Shown piece by piece: positions 14,950-21,808 of a stretch of 21,808 nucleotides of DNA (positions within the stretch are counted from its first letter, which is position 1; each line of letters starts with the position of its first letter). Origin of the DNA: Comamonadaceae bacterium (GTDB lineage Bacteria; Pseudomonadota; Gammaproteobacteria; Burkholderiales; Burkholderiaceae_C); NCBI GenBank assembly GCA_947374105.1, contig CANCAO010000375.1, forward strand, positions 1-21,808. Reading direction: 5' to 3'. The position numbers were made by a program, and so were the translations under genes. Under the pieces are notes generated by a model. It did no database searches and was not told the origin of the DNA. It saw only the letters and a list, made by a program, of their open reading frames with translations.

Positions 14950-16836
14950 ATGCAAAGCAAATTACTAGGCTGGCCTCGACCTGTTAAGCGTATTGTGGTG
15001 GTGGGTTTGGATGTTGTGCTGGCATTGTTGGCCACCTGGATTGCCTTCACTTTGCGTCTGGATGTATTACATCAGCCTTCAGGCCCACAGTGGTGGGTTT
15101 ATCTTTTGTCTCCGGTGCTGGCTGTTCCGATCTTTATCCGATTAGGGCTTTATCGCGCTATTTTCCGTTATACCGGCCAAGCCGCACTGACGGCTACCGC
15201 GAAAGCGGTGGCAATTTATGGAGGCTTGTTGCTTGGCATTTTGCTTTTGCAGCGTTGGCCAGGTGTGCCACGTAGCCTGGGCGTCTTGCAGCCCTTGATA
15301 TTTCTTCTTTTAGTGGGGGGCAGTCGTGCCATGGCTCGGTTCTGGCTGGCAGGCGTGAATCACGTGGGGCATCAGACTGATGGGCGTTTGTTGATATTTG
15401 GTGCTGGTACTGCTGGTGTACAGACAGCTTCGGCACTTAGCATCTCGGGGCAGTTTGTTTTGATCGGCTTTGTTGATGACGACGCAGCCAAGGTGGGTCG
15501 TAGCATCAACGGCGTGCCGGTGTACCAGCCCAATGAAGTGCCTGGGGTGGTTGCTCGTCAGAACGTGACTGATATTTTGCTCGCCATGCCCAGCGCAACT
15601 CGAGAGCGGCGAAATAAAATTATCGATAGCTTGCGCCATGTGTCCGTGCATATCCGCACTTTGCCCGGTTTGGCTGATTTGGCCAGTGGGCGCGTCACCG
15701 TGCAGGATTTCAAGGAGCTCGATATTGAGGACTTGCTGGGCCGCGACCCAGTGCCTCCTGATTCTGAATTGTTGGCGCGCAATTTGGCAGGGAAAGTGGT
15801 TCTCGTTAGCGGTGCGGGTGGCAGCATCGGCAGTGAGTTATGTCGGCAGATTTTGATGCAGCGGCCGCGCCAATTGCTGCTGCTGGATCACAATGAGTTT
15901 GGTCTGTACAGCATTCATCAAGAGTTGGAGGCTTTGGTCATCGCTAAAGGCATCATTACCAAGTTAGTGCCTTTGCTGGGCAGTGTGGCCAACATGCAGC
16001 GTTTGCACGACATCTGTCGCGCCCACCGTCCCGCCATGATCTTTCACGCAGCGGCTTACAAGCACGTGCCACTTGTCGAGTCAAACCCAGCAGAGGGTAT
16101 TTTTAACAACGTCTTTGGCACACTTAACATGGCGCAAGCCGCGATCGACAGTGGTGTGTCTCGGTTTGTTTTGGTGTCCACCGATAAGGCGGTTCGCCCC
16201 ACTAATGTGATGGGGGCCAGCAAGCGTATGGCTGAACTCATCTTACAGGCGTTGGCTGCACAGGCAAGTGAACAAGGCACTCGTTTTGGCATGGTGCGTT
16301 TTGGCAACGTATTGGGTTCCAGCGGAAGTGTAGTGCCGCTGTTTCGTCGACAGCTGAACCATGGCGGTCCTCTGACGGTAACGCACGCCGATGTAACCCG
16401 TTATTTCATGACTATTTCTGAAGCCGCCGAGCTGGTGCTTCAAGCTGGTGCTATGGCGGTGGGGGGGGATGTATTTGTGCTGGACATGGGGCAGCCGGTC
16501 AAGATCATGGACATGGCCCGTCGCATGGTGGAACTGTCAGGCATGAGCGTACGTGATGAGGTCAACCCTGAGGGAGAAATCGAAATCACGGTGACCGGCT
16601 TGCGGCCGGGCGAGAAGTTGTATGAAGAACTCCTCATTGGCGACAACCCCACTCCGACCCCGCACCCGCGCATCATGAAGGCGCATGAGGATTTTTTGAG
16701 CTGGCCCGAACTGGATGCTCAACTACAGGTCTTGCACTGTGCTGCTGAACAGCAGGATGTTGGCGCAATGAAGGCCGTGCTGCAGGCCTGTGTGCATGGC
16801 TATACGCCACAAACCATAGACAATACAGTCCCATGA
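14950..16836 (+). CDS. Membrane-bound UDP-GlcNAc 4,6-dehydratase (WbpM/CapD/FlaA1-type, long form)
   Basis: This 628-aa protein has four N-terminal hydrophobic segments (about 13-33, 48-66, 85-101, 112-125), a nucleotide-binding-like middle domain (GAGTAGV, 151-157) and a C-terminal SDR dehydratase domain with GAGGSIG at 288-294. The catalytic set reads S410-T411-D412-K413 and M421-xxx-K425. Methionine replaces the usual tyrosine, as known for WbpM. The enzyme makes UDP-4-keto-6-deoxy-GlcNAc, the precursor of QuiNAc and FucNAc, at the inner membrane. The start is preceded by GGGGG (14940-14945); an ATG at 14946 is out of frame. A G8 run at 16461-16468 is a possible slippage site. The stop overlaps argB by 4 bases. 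The reductase and transferase genes upstream use its product. Confidence 0.94.
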   Translation: MQSKLLGWPRPVKRIVVVGLDVVLALLATWIAFTLRLDVLHQPSGPQWWVYLLSPVLAVPIFIRLGLYRAIFRYTGQAALTATAKAVAIYGGLLLGILLLQRWPGVPRSLGVLQPLIFLLLVGGSRAMARFWLAGVNHVGHQTDGRLLIFGAGTAGVQTASALSISGQFVLIGFVDDDAAKVGRSINGVPVYQPNEVPGVVARQNVTDILLAMPSATRERRNKIIDSLRHVSVHIRTLPGLADLASGRVTVQDFKELDIEDLLGRDPVPPDSELLARNLAGKVVLVSGAGGSIGSELCRQILMQRPRQLLLLDHNEFGLYSIHQELEALVIAKGIITKLVPLLGSVANMQRLHDICRAHRPAMIFHAAAYKHVPLVESNPAEGIFNNVFGTLNMAQAAIDSGVSRFVLVSTDKAVRPTNVMGASKRMAELILQALAAQASEQGTRFGMVRFGNVLGSSGSVVPLFRRQLNHGGPLTVTHADVTRYFMTISEAAELVLQAGAMAVGGDVFVLDMGQPVKIMDMARRMVELSGMSVRDEVNPEGEIEITVTGLRPGEKLYEELLIGDNPTPTPHPRIMKAHEDFLSWPELDAQLQVLHCAAEQQDVGAMKAVLQACVHGYTPQTIDNTVP

Positions 16837-17723
16837 CTAACACCTCAACCATTACTCCACACGATAAGGCCGACGTTCTTGCCCAAGCGTTACCCTATAT
16901 TCGAAAGTTCCACGGCAAAACCCTGGTTATCAAGTACGGCGGCAACGCGATGACCGACCCGGCCTTGCAGAAGGCGTTTGCCGAAGACGTAGTGCTGCTC
17001 AAGCTGGTGGGTATGAACCCGGTAGTGGTGCATGGTGGTGGCCCGCAGATCGAGGCGGCCTTGGGGCGTTTAGGGAAAAAGGGGGAGTTCATCCAGGGCA
17101 TGCGAGTGACAGATGCCGAAACCATGGAGGTTGTGGAGTGGGTTCTGGCAGGAGAAGTGCAGCAGGACATCGTGGGTCTGATCAATCAGGCCGGGGGCAA
17201 GGCCGTGGGTCTGACCGGGCGCGATGGTGGCATGATTCGCGCGAAAAAACTCAAAATGATGGACAGCAAAGACCCTGCCAAGGAGTACGACGTCGGTCAA
17301 GTGGGTGACATCGAGTCCATCGATCCCGCTGTGGTCAAGGCTTTGCAGGACGACGCCTTCATCCCCGTCATTAGCCCGATTGGTTTTGGCGATCACAACG
17401 AGAGCTACAACATCAACGCCGACGTGGTGGCTGCCAAACTGGCTACTGTGCTCAAGGCCGAAAAGCTGCTTATGCTGACTAATATCAGTGGGGTGTTGGA
17501 TAAAGAGGGTCAGCTCTTGACCAACCTGACTGCGCGTCGCATTGATGAGTTATTTGCCGACGGTACCATTAGCGGCGGTATGCTGCCCAAAATCGCTGGT
17601 GCGCTCGATGCAGCCAAGAGTGGCGTCAACGCGGTGCATATCATTGATGGTCGTGTGCCACACGCTTTGTTACTTGAAGTACTGACCGATCAGGCATTTG
17701 GGACGATGATCCGCTCGCATTAA
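16833..17723 (+). CDS. argB: Acetylglutamate kinase
   Basis: ArgB phosphorylates N-acetyl-L-glutamate, the second step of arginine biosynthesis, in the cytoplasm. The 296-aa length is normal. Visible are the N-terminal kinase loop [10 protein letters not shown] (31-40, with K34 and GGN), VHGGGPQIE (66-74) and the NINAD and SGGMLPKI segments of the amino-acid kinase fold. The start overlaps the 4,6-dehydratase stop by ATGA, which is unexpected for a housekeeping gene next to a surface-glycan gene and implies co-transcription. slmA follows 11 bases later; argB-slmA neighbours are familiar in Burkholderiales. Codon use and GC content are typical of the presumed host backbone (35 G or C in 60 at 17281-17340). 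Confidence 0.97.
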   Translation: MTNTSTITPHDKADVLAQALPYIRKFHGKTLVIKYGGNAMTDPALQKAFAEDVVLLKLVGMNPVVVHGGGPQIEAALGRLGKKGEFIQGMRVTDAETMEVVEWVLAGEVQQDIVGLINQAGGKAVGLTGRDGGMIRAKKLKMMDSKDPAKEYDVGQVGDIESIDPAVVKALQDDAFIPVISPIGFGDHNESYNINADVVAAKLATVLKAEKLLMLTNISGVLDKEGQLLTNLTARRIDELFADGTISGGMLPKIAGALDAAKSGVNAVHIIDGRVPHALLLEVLTDQAFGTMIRSH

Positions 17724-17734
17724 GATTAAGCCCT

Positions 17735-18400
17735 ATGTCCAACGTTGAAAACACATCCTCCGCCGAGCCAGAGTCAGGCGACCCTGCAACGCCTGTTCGC
17801 AAACGGCCCAAGCCCGGCGAGCGTCGCGTTCAGATTTTGCAAGCGCTTGCCGCCATGCTCCAGCAGCCTGGAGCCGAGCGCATTACTACCGCTGCGCTTG
17901 CCGCACGACTAGACGTGAGCGAAGCCGCACTCTACAGGCACTTTGCCAGTAAGGCTCAGATGTTTGAAGGGCTAATTGAATTTATTGAGCAAACTGTTTT
18001 TTCGCTTATTAACCGAATCATCGAGCAGGAAGGTCCTGCGGCGGACGCTGCCAGCGGTATCCGTCAAGCCAGCAAGGTGGTTGCTATGCTGATGCAGTTC
18101 GCTGAGAAAAATCCGGGCATGACGCGGGTCATGGTCGGTGATGCGCTGGTGTTTGAGAACGAACGATTACAGCAGCGAATGAATCAGTTTTTTGACAAGA
18201 TCGAATCAACTTTAAAGCAATGTTTGAGAGGCAACGGACAAGCTACTTTGTCAGTTTCTGAAACCCCAAGTGCTGACGCCCAGATAAGTGCTTCGGTGCT
18301 AACGGCTTTTGCCGCAGGGCGCTTGCAGCGATTTGCGCGATCTGGTTTTCGACGCCTTCCCTCTGAGCACTTGGAAGCCAGCCTGGCGCTGATTCTTTAA
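17735..18400 (+). CDS. slmA: Nucleoid occlusion factor SlmA (TetR fold)
   Basis: SlmA binds specific chromosomal sites and blocks FtsZ ring assembly over the nucleoid. The 221-aa protein has a disordered N-terminus rich in E, S and P, a basic patch (RKRPKPGERR, 22-31) and a TetR helix-turn-helix (ITTAALAARLDVSEAALYRHF, split as ITTAALAARLD and VSEAALYRHF, 50-70) followed by the SlmA-typical SKAQMFEGLIEFIE. The C-terminal half gives the dimer and FtsZ-interaction surface. It follows argB by 11 bases, so the two are probably co-transcribed. The identification rests on the strong likeness of the HTH region to SlmA rather than to ligand-sensing TetR repressors. Confidence 0.92.
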   Translation: MSNVENTSSAEPESGDPATPVRKRPKPGERRVQILQALAAMLQQPGAERITTAALAARLDVSEAALYRHFASKAQMFEGLIEFIEQTVFSLINRIIEQEGPAADAASGIRQASKVVAMLMQFAEKNPGMTRVMVGDALVFENERLQQRMNQFFDKIESTLKQCLRGNGQATLSVSETPSADAQISASVLTAFAAGRLQRFARSGFRRLPSEHLEASLALIL

Positions 18401-18407
18401 TGTGTTT

Positions 18408-18447
18408 TCTATCGACTCAGCGCTGCTGCGTTTGAGAATCTATCGAC
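18408..18447 (+). repeat. Pair of 9-base direct repeats upstream of the SDR dehydrogenase gene
   Basis: TCTATCGAC occurs at 18408-18416 and again at 18439-18447, 31 bases start to start, about three turns of the helix. Both copies fit the wider pattern TCTATCGACnCA. They fill much of the 56-base gap between slmA and the SDR gene, so they may be a tandem binding site for a regulator. No clear promoter elements were matched to them. Confidence 0.4.
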
Positions 18448-18456
18448 ACATAACCT

Positions 18457-19203
18457 ATGAATCAACTTGATCTTCAAGGCCGACATGCCGTGATCACCGG
18501 GGGGGGCGCGGGTTTGGGCTTGGCCATCGCCAAGCGCATGCTGGCCAGTGGGTCCAGCGTCACGCTATGGGATCGGGACGCTTTGGCGCTTGCCCACGCA
18601 TCGAGTGAACTAGGTGCACATGTTGACACCGTGGTGGTCAGCGTGGATGAGCTGGAGAGCGTCACAGCGGCGGTGCAGCAGACCCTGAGACAGCACCCGG
18701 CTATTGATGCGCTGGTCAATTGCGCGGGCATCACCGGCCCCAACACCAAGCTCTGGGACTACCCGGCCGAGGACTGGGTGCGCGTGATGCAGGTCAACCT
18801 CAATGGTCTGTTTTACTGCTGCCGTGAACTGGTGCCACATATGCGTGAGCGAAATTACGGACGCATTGTTAACCTCGCCTCGGTAGCGGGCAAGGACGGC
18901 AACCCCAACGCTAGCGCTTATAGCGCGAGCAAAGCGGGTGTGATTGCGCTGACCAAATCGCTGGGCAAGGAGTTGGCTGATACCGGTGTGCGTGTGAACT
19001 GCGTGACCCCCGCTGCTGTCAAGACCGCCATGTTCGATCAAATGACGCCCGAGCACATCCAGTTCATGCTCTCCAAAATTCCTATGGGTCGTTTTGGTGA
19101 GCCTGAGGAGGTTGCCGCCATGGTGACCTGGCTGTGTACAGAAGAATGCTCGTTCTCCACCGGCGCGGTGTTCGATCTTTCGGGCGGACGCTCGACCTAT
19201 TGA
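18457..19203 (+). CDS. Classical SDR dehydrogenase, possibly a sugar-acid dehydrogenase
   Basis: This 248-aa classical SDR has TGGGAGLG at 14-21, NAG at 89-91, S142, and Y155-xxx-K159. D39 at the end of the second strand (LWDRD) favours NAD over NADP. It is FabG-like in general form and ends in SGGRSTY. It is followed 38 bases later by an FAH-family hydrolase. This pairing occurs in the non-phosphorylative L-rhamnose/L-fucose pathways, where a 2-keto-3-deoxy sugar acid is oxidised by an SDR and then cleaved by an FAH hydrolase. That role is plausible but unproven; other oxidoreductase roles are possible. The ATG has no strong ribosome-binding site. A G8 run (18499-18506) lies in the glycine-rich motif. 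Confidence 0.85.
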   Translation: MNQLDLQGRHAVITGGGAGLGLAIAKRMLASGSSVTLWDRDALALAHASSELGAHVDTVVVSVDELESVTAAVQQTLRQHPAIDALVNCAGITGPNTKLWDYPAEDWVRVMQVNLNGLFYCCRELVPHMRERNYGRIVNLASVAGKDGNPNASAYSASKAGVIALTKSLGKELADTGVRVNCVTPAAVKTAMFDQMTPEHIQFMLSKIPMGRFGEPEEVAAMVTWLCTEECSFSTGAVFDLSGGRSTY

Positions 19204-19241
19204 GACCCTGCTCCAACCGATAACCCCCGAAAGGAAACACG

Positions 19242-20090
19242 ATGAAACTGGTTCGATATGGCAATCCAGGCAAAGAGAAGCCCGGCCTGATCGACGCCGC
19301 AGGCAAATTGCGCGATCTGAGCGCCGTGATCAAGGACATTGGCCCTGATCAACTCAGCGACGCGGTCTTGGCCAAGTTGCTCAAACTCAAGACTGACAAG
19401 CTGCCTCTGGTGCGCGGCAAGCCTCGCATGGGCTGCCCGGTGAACGGTGTGGGCAAATTCATTGCCATTGGCTTGAACTATTCCGACCATGCGGCTGAGT
19501 CCGGCATGCCTATCCCCAAAGAGCCGGTGGTGTTCACCAAGGCCATCAGTTGCATCCAGGGGCCAGACGACAACGTGATGTTGCCAAAAGGCTCTGTCAA
19601 AGGTGACTGGGAAGTCGAATTGGGCGTGGTCATTGGCACCAAGGCACGCTATGTTTCACAAAAAGACGCACTCAACTTTGTGGCGGGTTACTGCACCATC
19701 AACGATGTGAGCGAGCGTGAGTACCAACTGGAGCGTGGCTCGCAGTGGGACAAGGGCAAGGGTTGCGACACCTTTGGTCCCATCGGCCCTTGGCTGGTCA
19801 CGCGTGATGAGATCACCAACCCGCACAAGCTGGCCATGTGGCTGGACCTGAACGGCCAGCGCATGCAAACCGGTAACACCAAGACCATGATCTTCAGTGT
19901 GGCCAAGATCGTGAGCCACCTGAGCCAGTTCATGACGCTCATGCCCGGCGATGTGATCACCACCGGTACGCCCCCGGGCGTTGGGCTGGGTCACAAGCCG
20001 CCGCTCTATCTCAAGAAGGGCGACGTGATGACGCTGGGCATTGAGGGCCTAGGCGAGCAGCGTCAATTGGTTGTGCCGTTCAAGTTGTAA
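19242..20090 (+). CDS. Fumarylacetoacetate hydrolase (FAH) family protein
   Basis: The 282-aa protein has the FAH fold. Metal ligands are E124 and E126 in the EVELG motif and D155 in TINDVSERE; GLNYSDHA (77-84) and the late TGTPPGVGLG loop are also family signatures. Members cleave C-C bonds in diketo acids; this subgroup resembles 2,4-diketo-3-deoxy-L-rhamnonate/fuconate hydrolases and ureidoglycolate-lyase-annotated proteins. The upstream SDR would make the diketo acid, so a deoxy-sugar-acid catabolic pair is a reasonable reading. The start has a good ribosome-binding site (AAAGGA, 19230-19235). An intrinsic terminator follows 10 bases after the stop, ending this transcription unit. Confidence 0.9.
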   Translation: MKLVRYGNPGKEKPGLIDAAGKLRDLSAVIKDIGPDQLSDAVLAKLLKLKTDKLPLVRGKPRMGCPVNGVGKFIAIGLNYSDHAAESGMPIPKEPVVFTKAISCIQGPDDNVMLPKGSVKGDWEVELGVVIGTKARYVSQKDALNFVAGYCTINDVSEREYQLERGSQWDKGKGCDTFGPIGPWLVTRDEITNPHKLAMWLDLNGQRMQTGNTKTMIFSVAKIVSHLSQFMTLMPGDVITTGTPPGVGLGHKPPLYLKKGDVMTLGIEGLGEQRQLVVPFKL

Positions 20091-20100
20091 ACAAAAAATG

Positions 20101-20128
20101 AGAGAGGACTTGTGCCTCTCTTTTTTTT
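20101..20128 (+). terminator. Rho-independent terminator after the FAH gene
   Basis: The stem GAGAGG (20102-20107) pairs with CCTCTC (20115-20120) across a 7-base loop and is followed by eight T residues (20121-20128); the stem extends by one more A-T pair. This is a classical intrinsic terminator that separates the FAH unit from the TetR gene. Confidence 0.88.
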
Positions 20129-20156
20129 GGCGCAAAATAGCACGATCGTTCTATTT
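20127..20156 (+). promoter_or_regulatory. Promoter with overlapping palindromic operator upstream of the TetR gene
   Basis: A 22-base palindrome at 20135-20156 has half-sites AAATAG and CTATTT around the perfect core ACGATCGT (20142-20149). Only one base pair (C at 20141, T at 20150) breaks the symmetry. A possible -35 (TTGGCG, 20127-20132) and -10 (TCTATT, 20150-20155), 17 bases apart, overlap it. The position suits autorepression by the adjacent TetR protein, which would also control the coupled acyl-CoA dehydrogenase gene. The palindrome is directly visible; its partner is inferred. Confidence 0.72.
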
Positions 20157-20181
20157 AATGCTTAAACAACAAGGCCAACAC

Positions 20182-20880
20182 ATGCCTGTTCACGCCATCA
20201 TGGAGAACAAAACTCGAACTGCTATACAGGGTGTGCCCGAAGGTCGTGCCCTGCACAAAGGGCAGCAGACCAAGCTGGCTATTGTGGATGCCGCACTTGG
20301 TCTAGCCACGCAAATTGGGTTGGAGGGTTTGAGCATTGGCTCGGTGGCTGAGGTTACGCGCATGAGTAAATCCGGCGTGTTTGCGCATTTTGGATCGCGC
20401 GAGGAGTTGCAGATCTCAGTGGTTCATGAATACTTCCGTCGTTTCGAGCAGGAGATTTTTTACCCTTCTCTGCAAGCCCCCAGGGGCCTGACGCGGATCC
20501 GTGCCCTGTTTACGCATTGGATGAAGCGGGTTGCCATTGAGGTTCAGTCAGGCTGCATTTTCATCAGCGGCTCGGTGGAATTTGATGACCGTCCGGGGCC
20601 GGTGCGTGATGCGCTGGTCAGCGCTGTACAAATCTGGTTGGCGGCCGTTCGGCGCGCAGTGTCGCAGGCCAAGGAAACGGGTGAACTGACCCAGGATGCA
20701 GATGAGCATCAGATTGTTTTTGAAATTCATGGCCTGATTTTGGCCATCCATTTTGAGACCCGATTCCTCAAAACCCCAGGAGCCATAGAGCGTGCCCAAC
20801 TGGGGTTTGAGCACATGTTGTCCCGATACGTTCGTCCTGTTACTAAAACCCGAAAAGCACTCAAAATCGTCAAGGAATAA
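20182..20880 (+). CDS. TetR/AcrR-family transcriptional regulator
   Basis: This 232-aa regulator has a TetR helix-turn-helix at about 50-70 (LSIGSVAEVTRMSKSGVFAH then F) and a larger ligand-binding C-terminal half with no close match I can name. I prefer the ATG at 20182 because CAAGGCC lies about 7 bases upstream. The ATG at 20158 lacks a ribosome-binding site and falls next to the presumed promoter; a longer frame reaching 20071 would read through the terminator. The acyl-CoA dehydrogenase gene starts 4 bases after the stop, so the regulator likely senses an acyl-CoA or related compound and controls its own operon through the upstream palindrome. Ligand and targets are inference. Confidence 0.88.
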   Translation: MPVHAIMENKTRTAIQGVPEGRALHKGQQTKLAIVDAALGLATQIGLEGLSIGSVAEVTRMSKSGVFAHFGSREELQISVVHEYFRRFEQEIFYPSLQAPRGLTRIRALFTHWMKRVAIEVQSGCIFISGSVEFDDRPGPVRDALVSAVQIWLAAVRRAVSQAKETGELTQDADEHQIVFEIHGLILAIHFETRFLKTPGAIERAQLGFEHMLSRYVRPVTKTRKALKIVKE

Positions 20881-20884
20881 TGAC

Positions 20885-21808
20885 ATGCCCATTTACACCC
20901 CACCTTTGCGCGACATGCAATTTGTCATGCACGAAGTCCTCAAAGTCAGCGAAGAACTCAAAGCGTTGCCCAAGCATGCGGATATTGATGCCGACACCAT
21001 CAATGCTGTTTTGGAAGAAGGTGGCAAGTTCGCCGCCGAAGTCATCTTCCCGCTCAACATCAGTGGTGACACCGAAGGCTGCACACTGAATCAAACCACG
21101 CACGAGGTCACCGCACCCAAGGGTTTCAAGGAAGCCTATGCGCAGTATGTAAAAGGCGGCTGGGCCGCGCTGAGTTGTGATCCGGCCTACGGCGGGCAGG
21201 GCTTGCCCTTCGTGGTGAACCAGTGCTTGTATGAAATGCTGAACTCGGCCAACCAGGCCTGGACCATGTACCCTGGTCTATCGCACGGGGCTTATGAGTG
21301 CCTGCACGCGCACGGCACGGACGCTCAGAAAACGCTCTACCTGCCCAAGCTGGTGAGTGGCGAATGGACCGGCTCTATGTGCCTGACCGAGCCGCACTGC
21401 GGCACCGATCTGGGCTTGCTGCGCACCAAGGCCGAACCTCAGACGGATGGTAGCTACAAACTCAGCGGGGCCAAAATCTTTATCAGCGCGGGTGAGCATG
21501 ACCTGGCCCCCAACATCGTGCATCTAGTGCTGGCACGACTGCCCGATGCACCGCCGGGCAACAAGGGCATCAGCCTGTTTGCCGTATCCAAGTTCAACGT
21601 TAAGGCCGATGGGGTTTTAGGCGAGCGTAACGGCATTTATTGCACGGGCCTGGAGCACAAGATGGGCATCCATGCCAACTCCACCTGCCAGCTGGTGTTG
21701 GAGGGCGCGGTGGGGACTCTGGTCGGTCAACCGAATAAGGGCTTGTCCGCGATGTTCGTGATGATGAACGCCGCGCGCTTGGGCGTCGGCAACCAGTCCT
21801 TGGGCTTG
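20885..21808 (+). CDS. Acyl-CoA dehydrogenase, long form, 3' end cut off by the window
   Basis: The frame is open from the ATG at 20885 to the window end, giving 308 visible residues; family members of this type have about 590-600. AAGGA (20872-20876) is 8 bases before the start. The segments GGWAALSCDPAYGGQGLP, GSMCLTEPHCGTDLG and GAKIFISAGEHDL are the FAD/substrate-binding signatures of the acyl-CoA dehydrogenase family. The N-terminus (MPIYTPPLRDMQFVMHEVL) matches the long subgroup often annotated as DmdC-like or FadE-like. It would oxidise an acyl-CoA to the enoyl-CoA, passing electrons to ETF. It sits 4 bases after the TetR gene and is probably under its control. The catalytic base and C-terminal domain lie outside the window, so substrate range cannot be judged. 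Confidence 0.93.
   Translation, partial: MPIYTPPLRDMQFVMHEVLKVSEELKALPKHADIDADTINAVLEEGGKFAAEVIFPLNISGDTEGCTLNQTTHEVTAPKGFKEAYAQYVKGGWAALSCDPAYGGQGLPFVVNQCLYEMLNSANQAWTMYPGLSHGAYECLHAHGTDAQKTLYLPKLVSGEWTGSMCLTEPHCGTDLGLLRTKAEPQTDGSYKLSGAKIFISAGEHDLAPNIVHLVLARLPDAPPGNKGISLFAVSKFNVKADGVLGERNGIYCTGLEHKMGIHANSTCQLVLEGAVGTLVGQPNKGLSAMFVMMNAARLGVGNQSLGL

Noticed and set aside
20071..20181. Longer TetR gene beginning inside the FAH gene or at the ATG at 20158.
   Set aside because: It would run through the terminator and the operator/promoter; the ATG at 20182 has a ribosome-binding site and lies after them.
1..21808. Insertion sequences, CRISPR arrays, tRNA or rRNA genes.
   Set aside because: I saw no transposase, no regularly spaced direct repeats and no tRNA-like or rRNA-like sequence on either strand by reading; a computed search was not possible.

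Overview
The window reads as one edge of a lipopolysaccharide O-antigen (surface glycan) locus in a betaproteobacterium. Order Burkholderiales, probably family Comamonadaceae, is the best guess. This rests on protein style, on the adjacent argB-slmA housekeeping pair, and on a downstream TetR/acyl-CoA dehydrogenase block; it is inference, since no rRNA is present. All 23 genes are on the + strand and tightly packed. No gene-free stretch exceeds 300 bases; the longest is about 90 bases, just before the TetR gene.

Region A (1-5773) is a nucleotide-sugar module. It holds rfbF (cut by the window edge), rfbG and rfbH, which together lead to a CDP-activated 4-keto-3,6-dideoxyhexose. They are followed without a break by a transketolase split into two genes and by an extended-SDR reductase/epimerase. 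The order suggests that a two-carbon ketol unit is added to the 4-keto sugar and the new carbonyl is then reduced, giving a 4-C-branched 3,6-dideoxy sugar. Yersiniose biosynthesis follows the same logic but with a different thiamine-diphosphate enzyme.

Region B (5809-12955) is strikingly AT-rich. It encodes an FkbM-type methyltransferase, a Wzx-type flippase, a GT10 (fucosyltransferase-fold) glycosyltransferase, three GT2 glycosyltransferases joined by identical 13-base overlaps, and an acyltransferase-3 membrane protein. This block assembles, decorates and exports the repeat unit. No Wzy-type polymerase is recognisable.

Region C (12962-16836) is an initiation module: a 4-keto-reductase, a small monotopic phosphoglycosyltransferase and a large membrane-bound UDP-GlcNAc 4,6-dehydratase of the WbpM/CapD type. 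Together they could make undecaprenyl-PP-linked N-acetylquinovosamine (or N-acetylfucosamine). An H-NS-family nucleoid protein gene interrupts this module, right beside the AT-rich block.

Region D (16833-21808) is mostly housekeeping. argB overlaps the dehydratase gene by 4 bases, and slmA follows. Then come an SDR dehydrogenase and an FAH-family hydrolase (a possible sugar-acid catabolic pair) ending in a clear intrinsic terminator. The last part is a TetR regulator with a near-perfect 22-base palindrome at its promoter and the start of a long-form acyl-CoA dehydrogenase that runs off the window.
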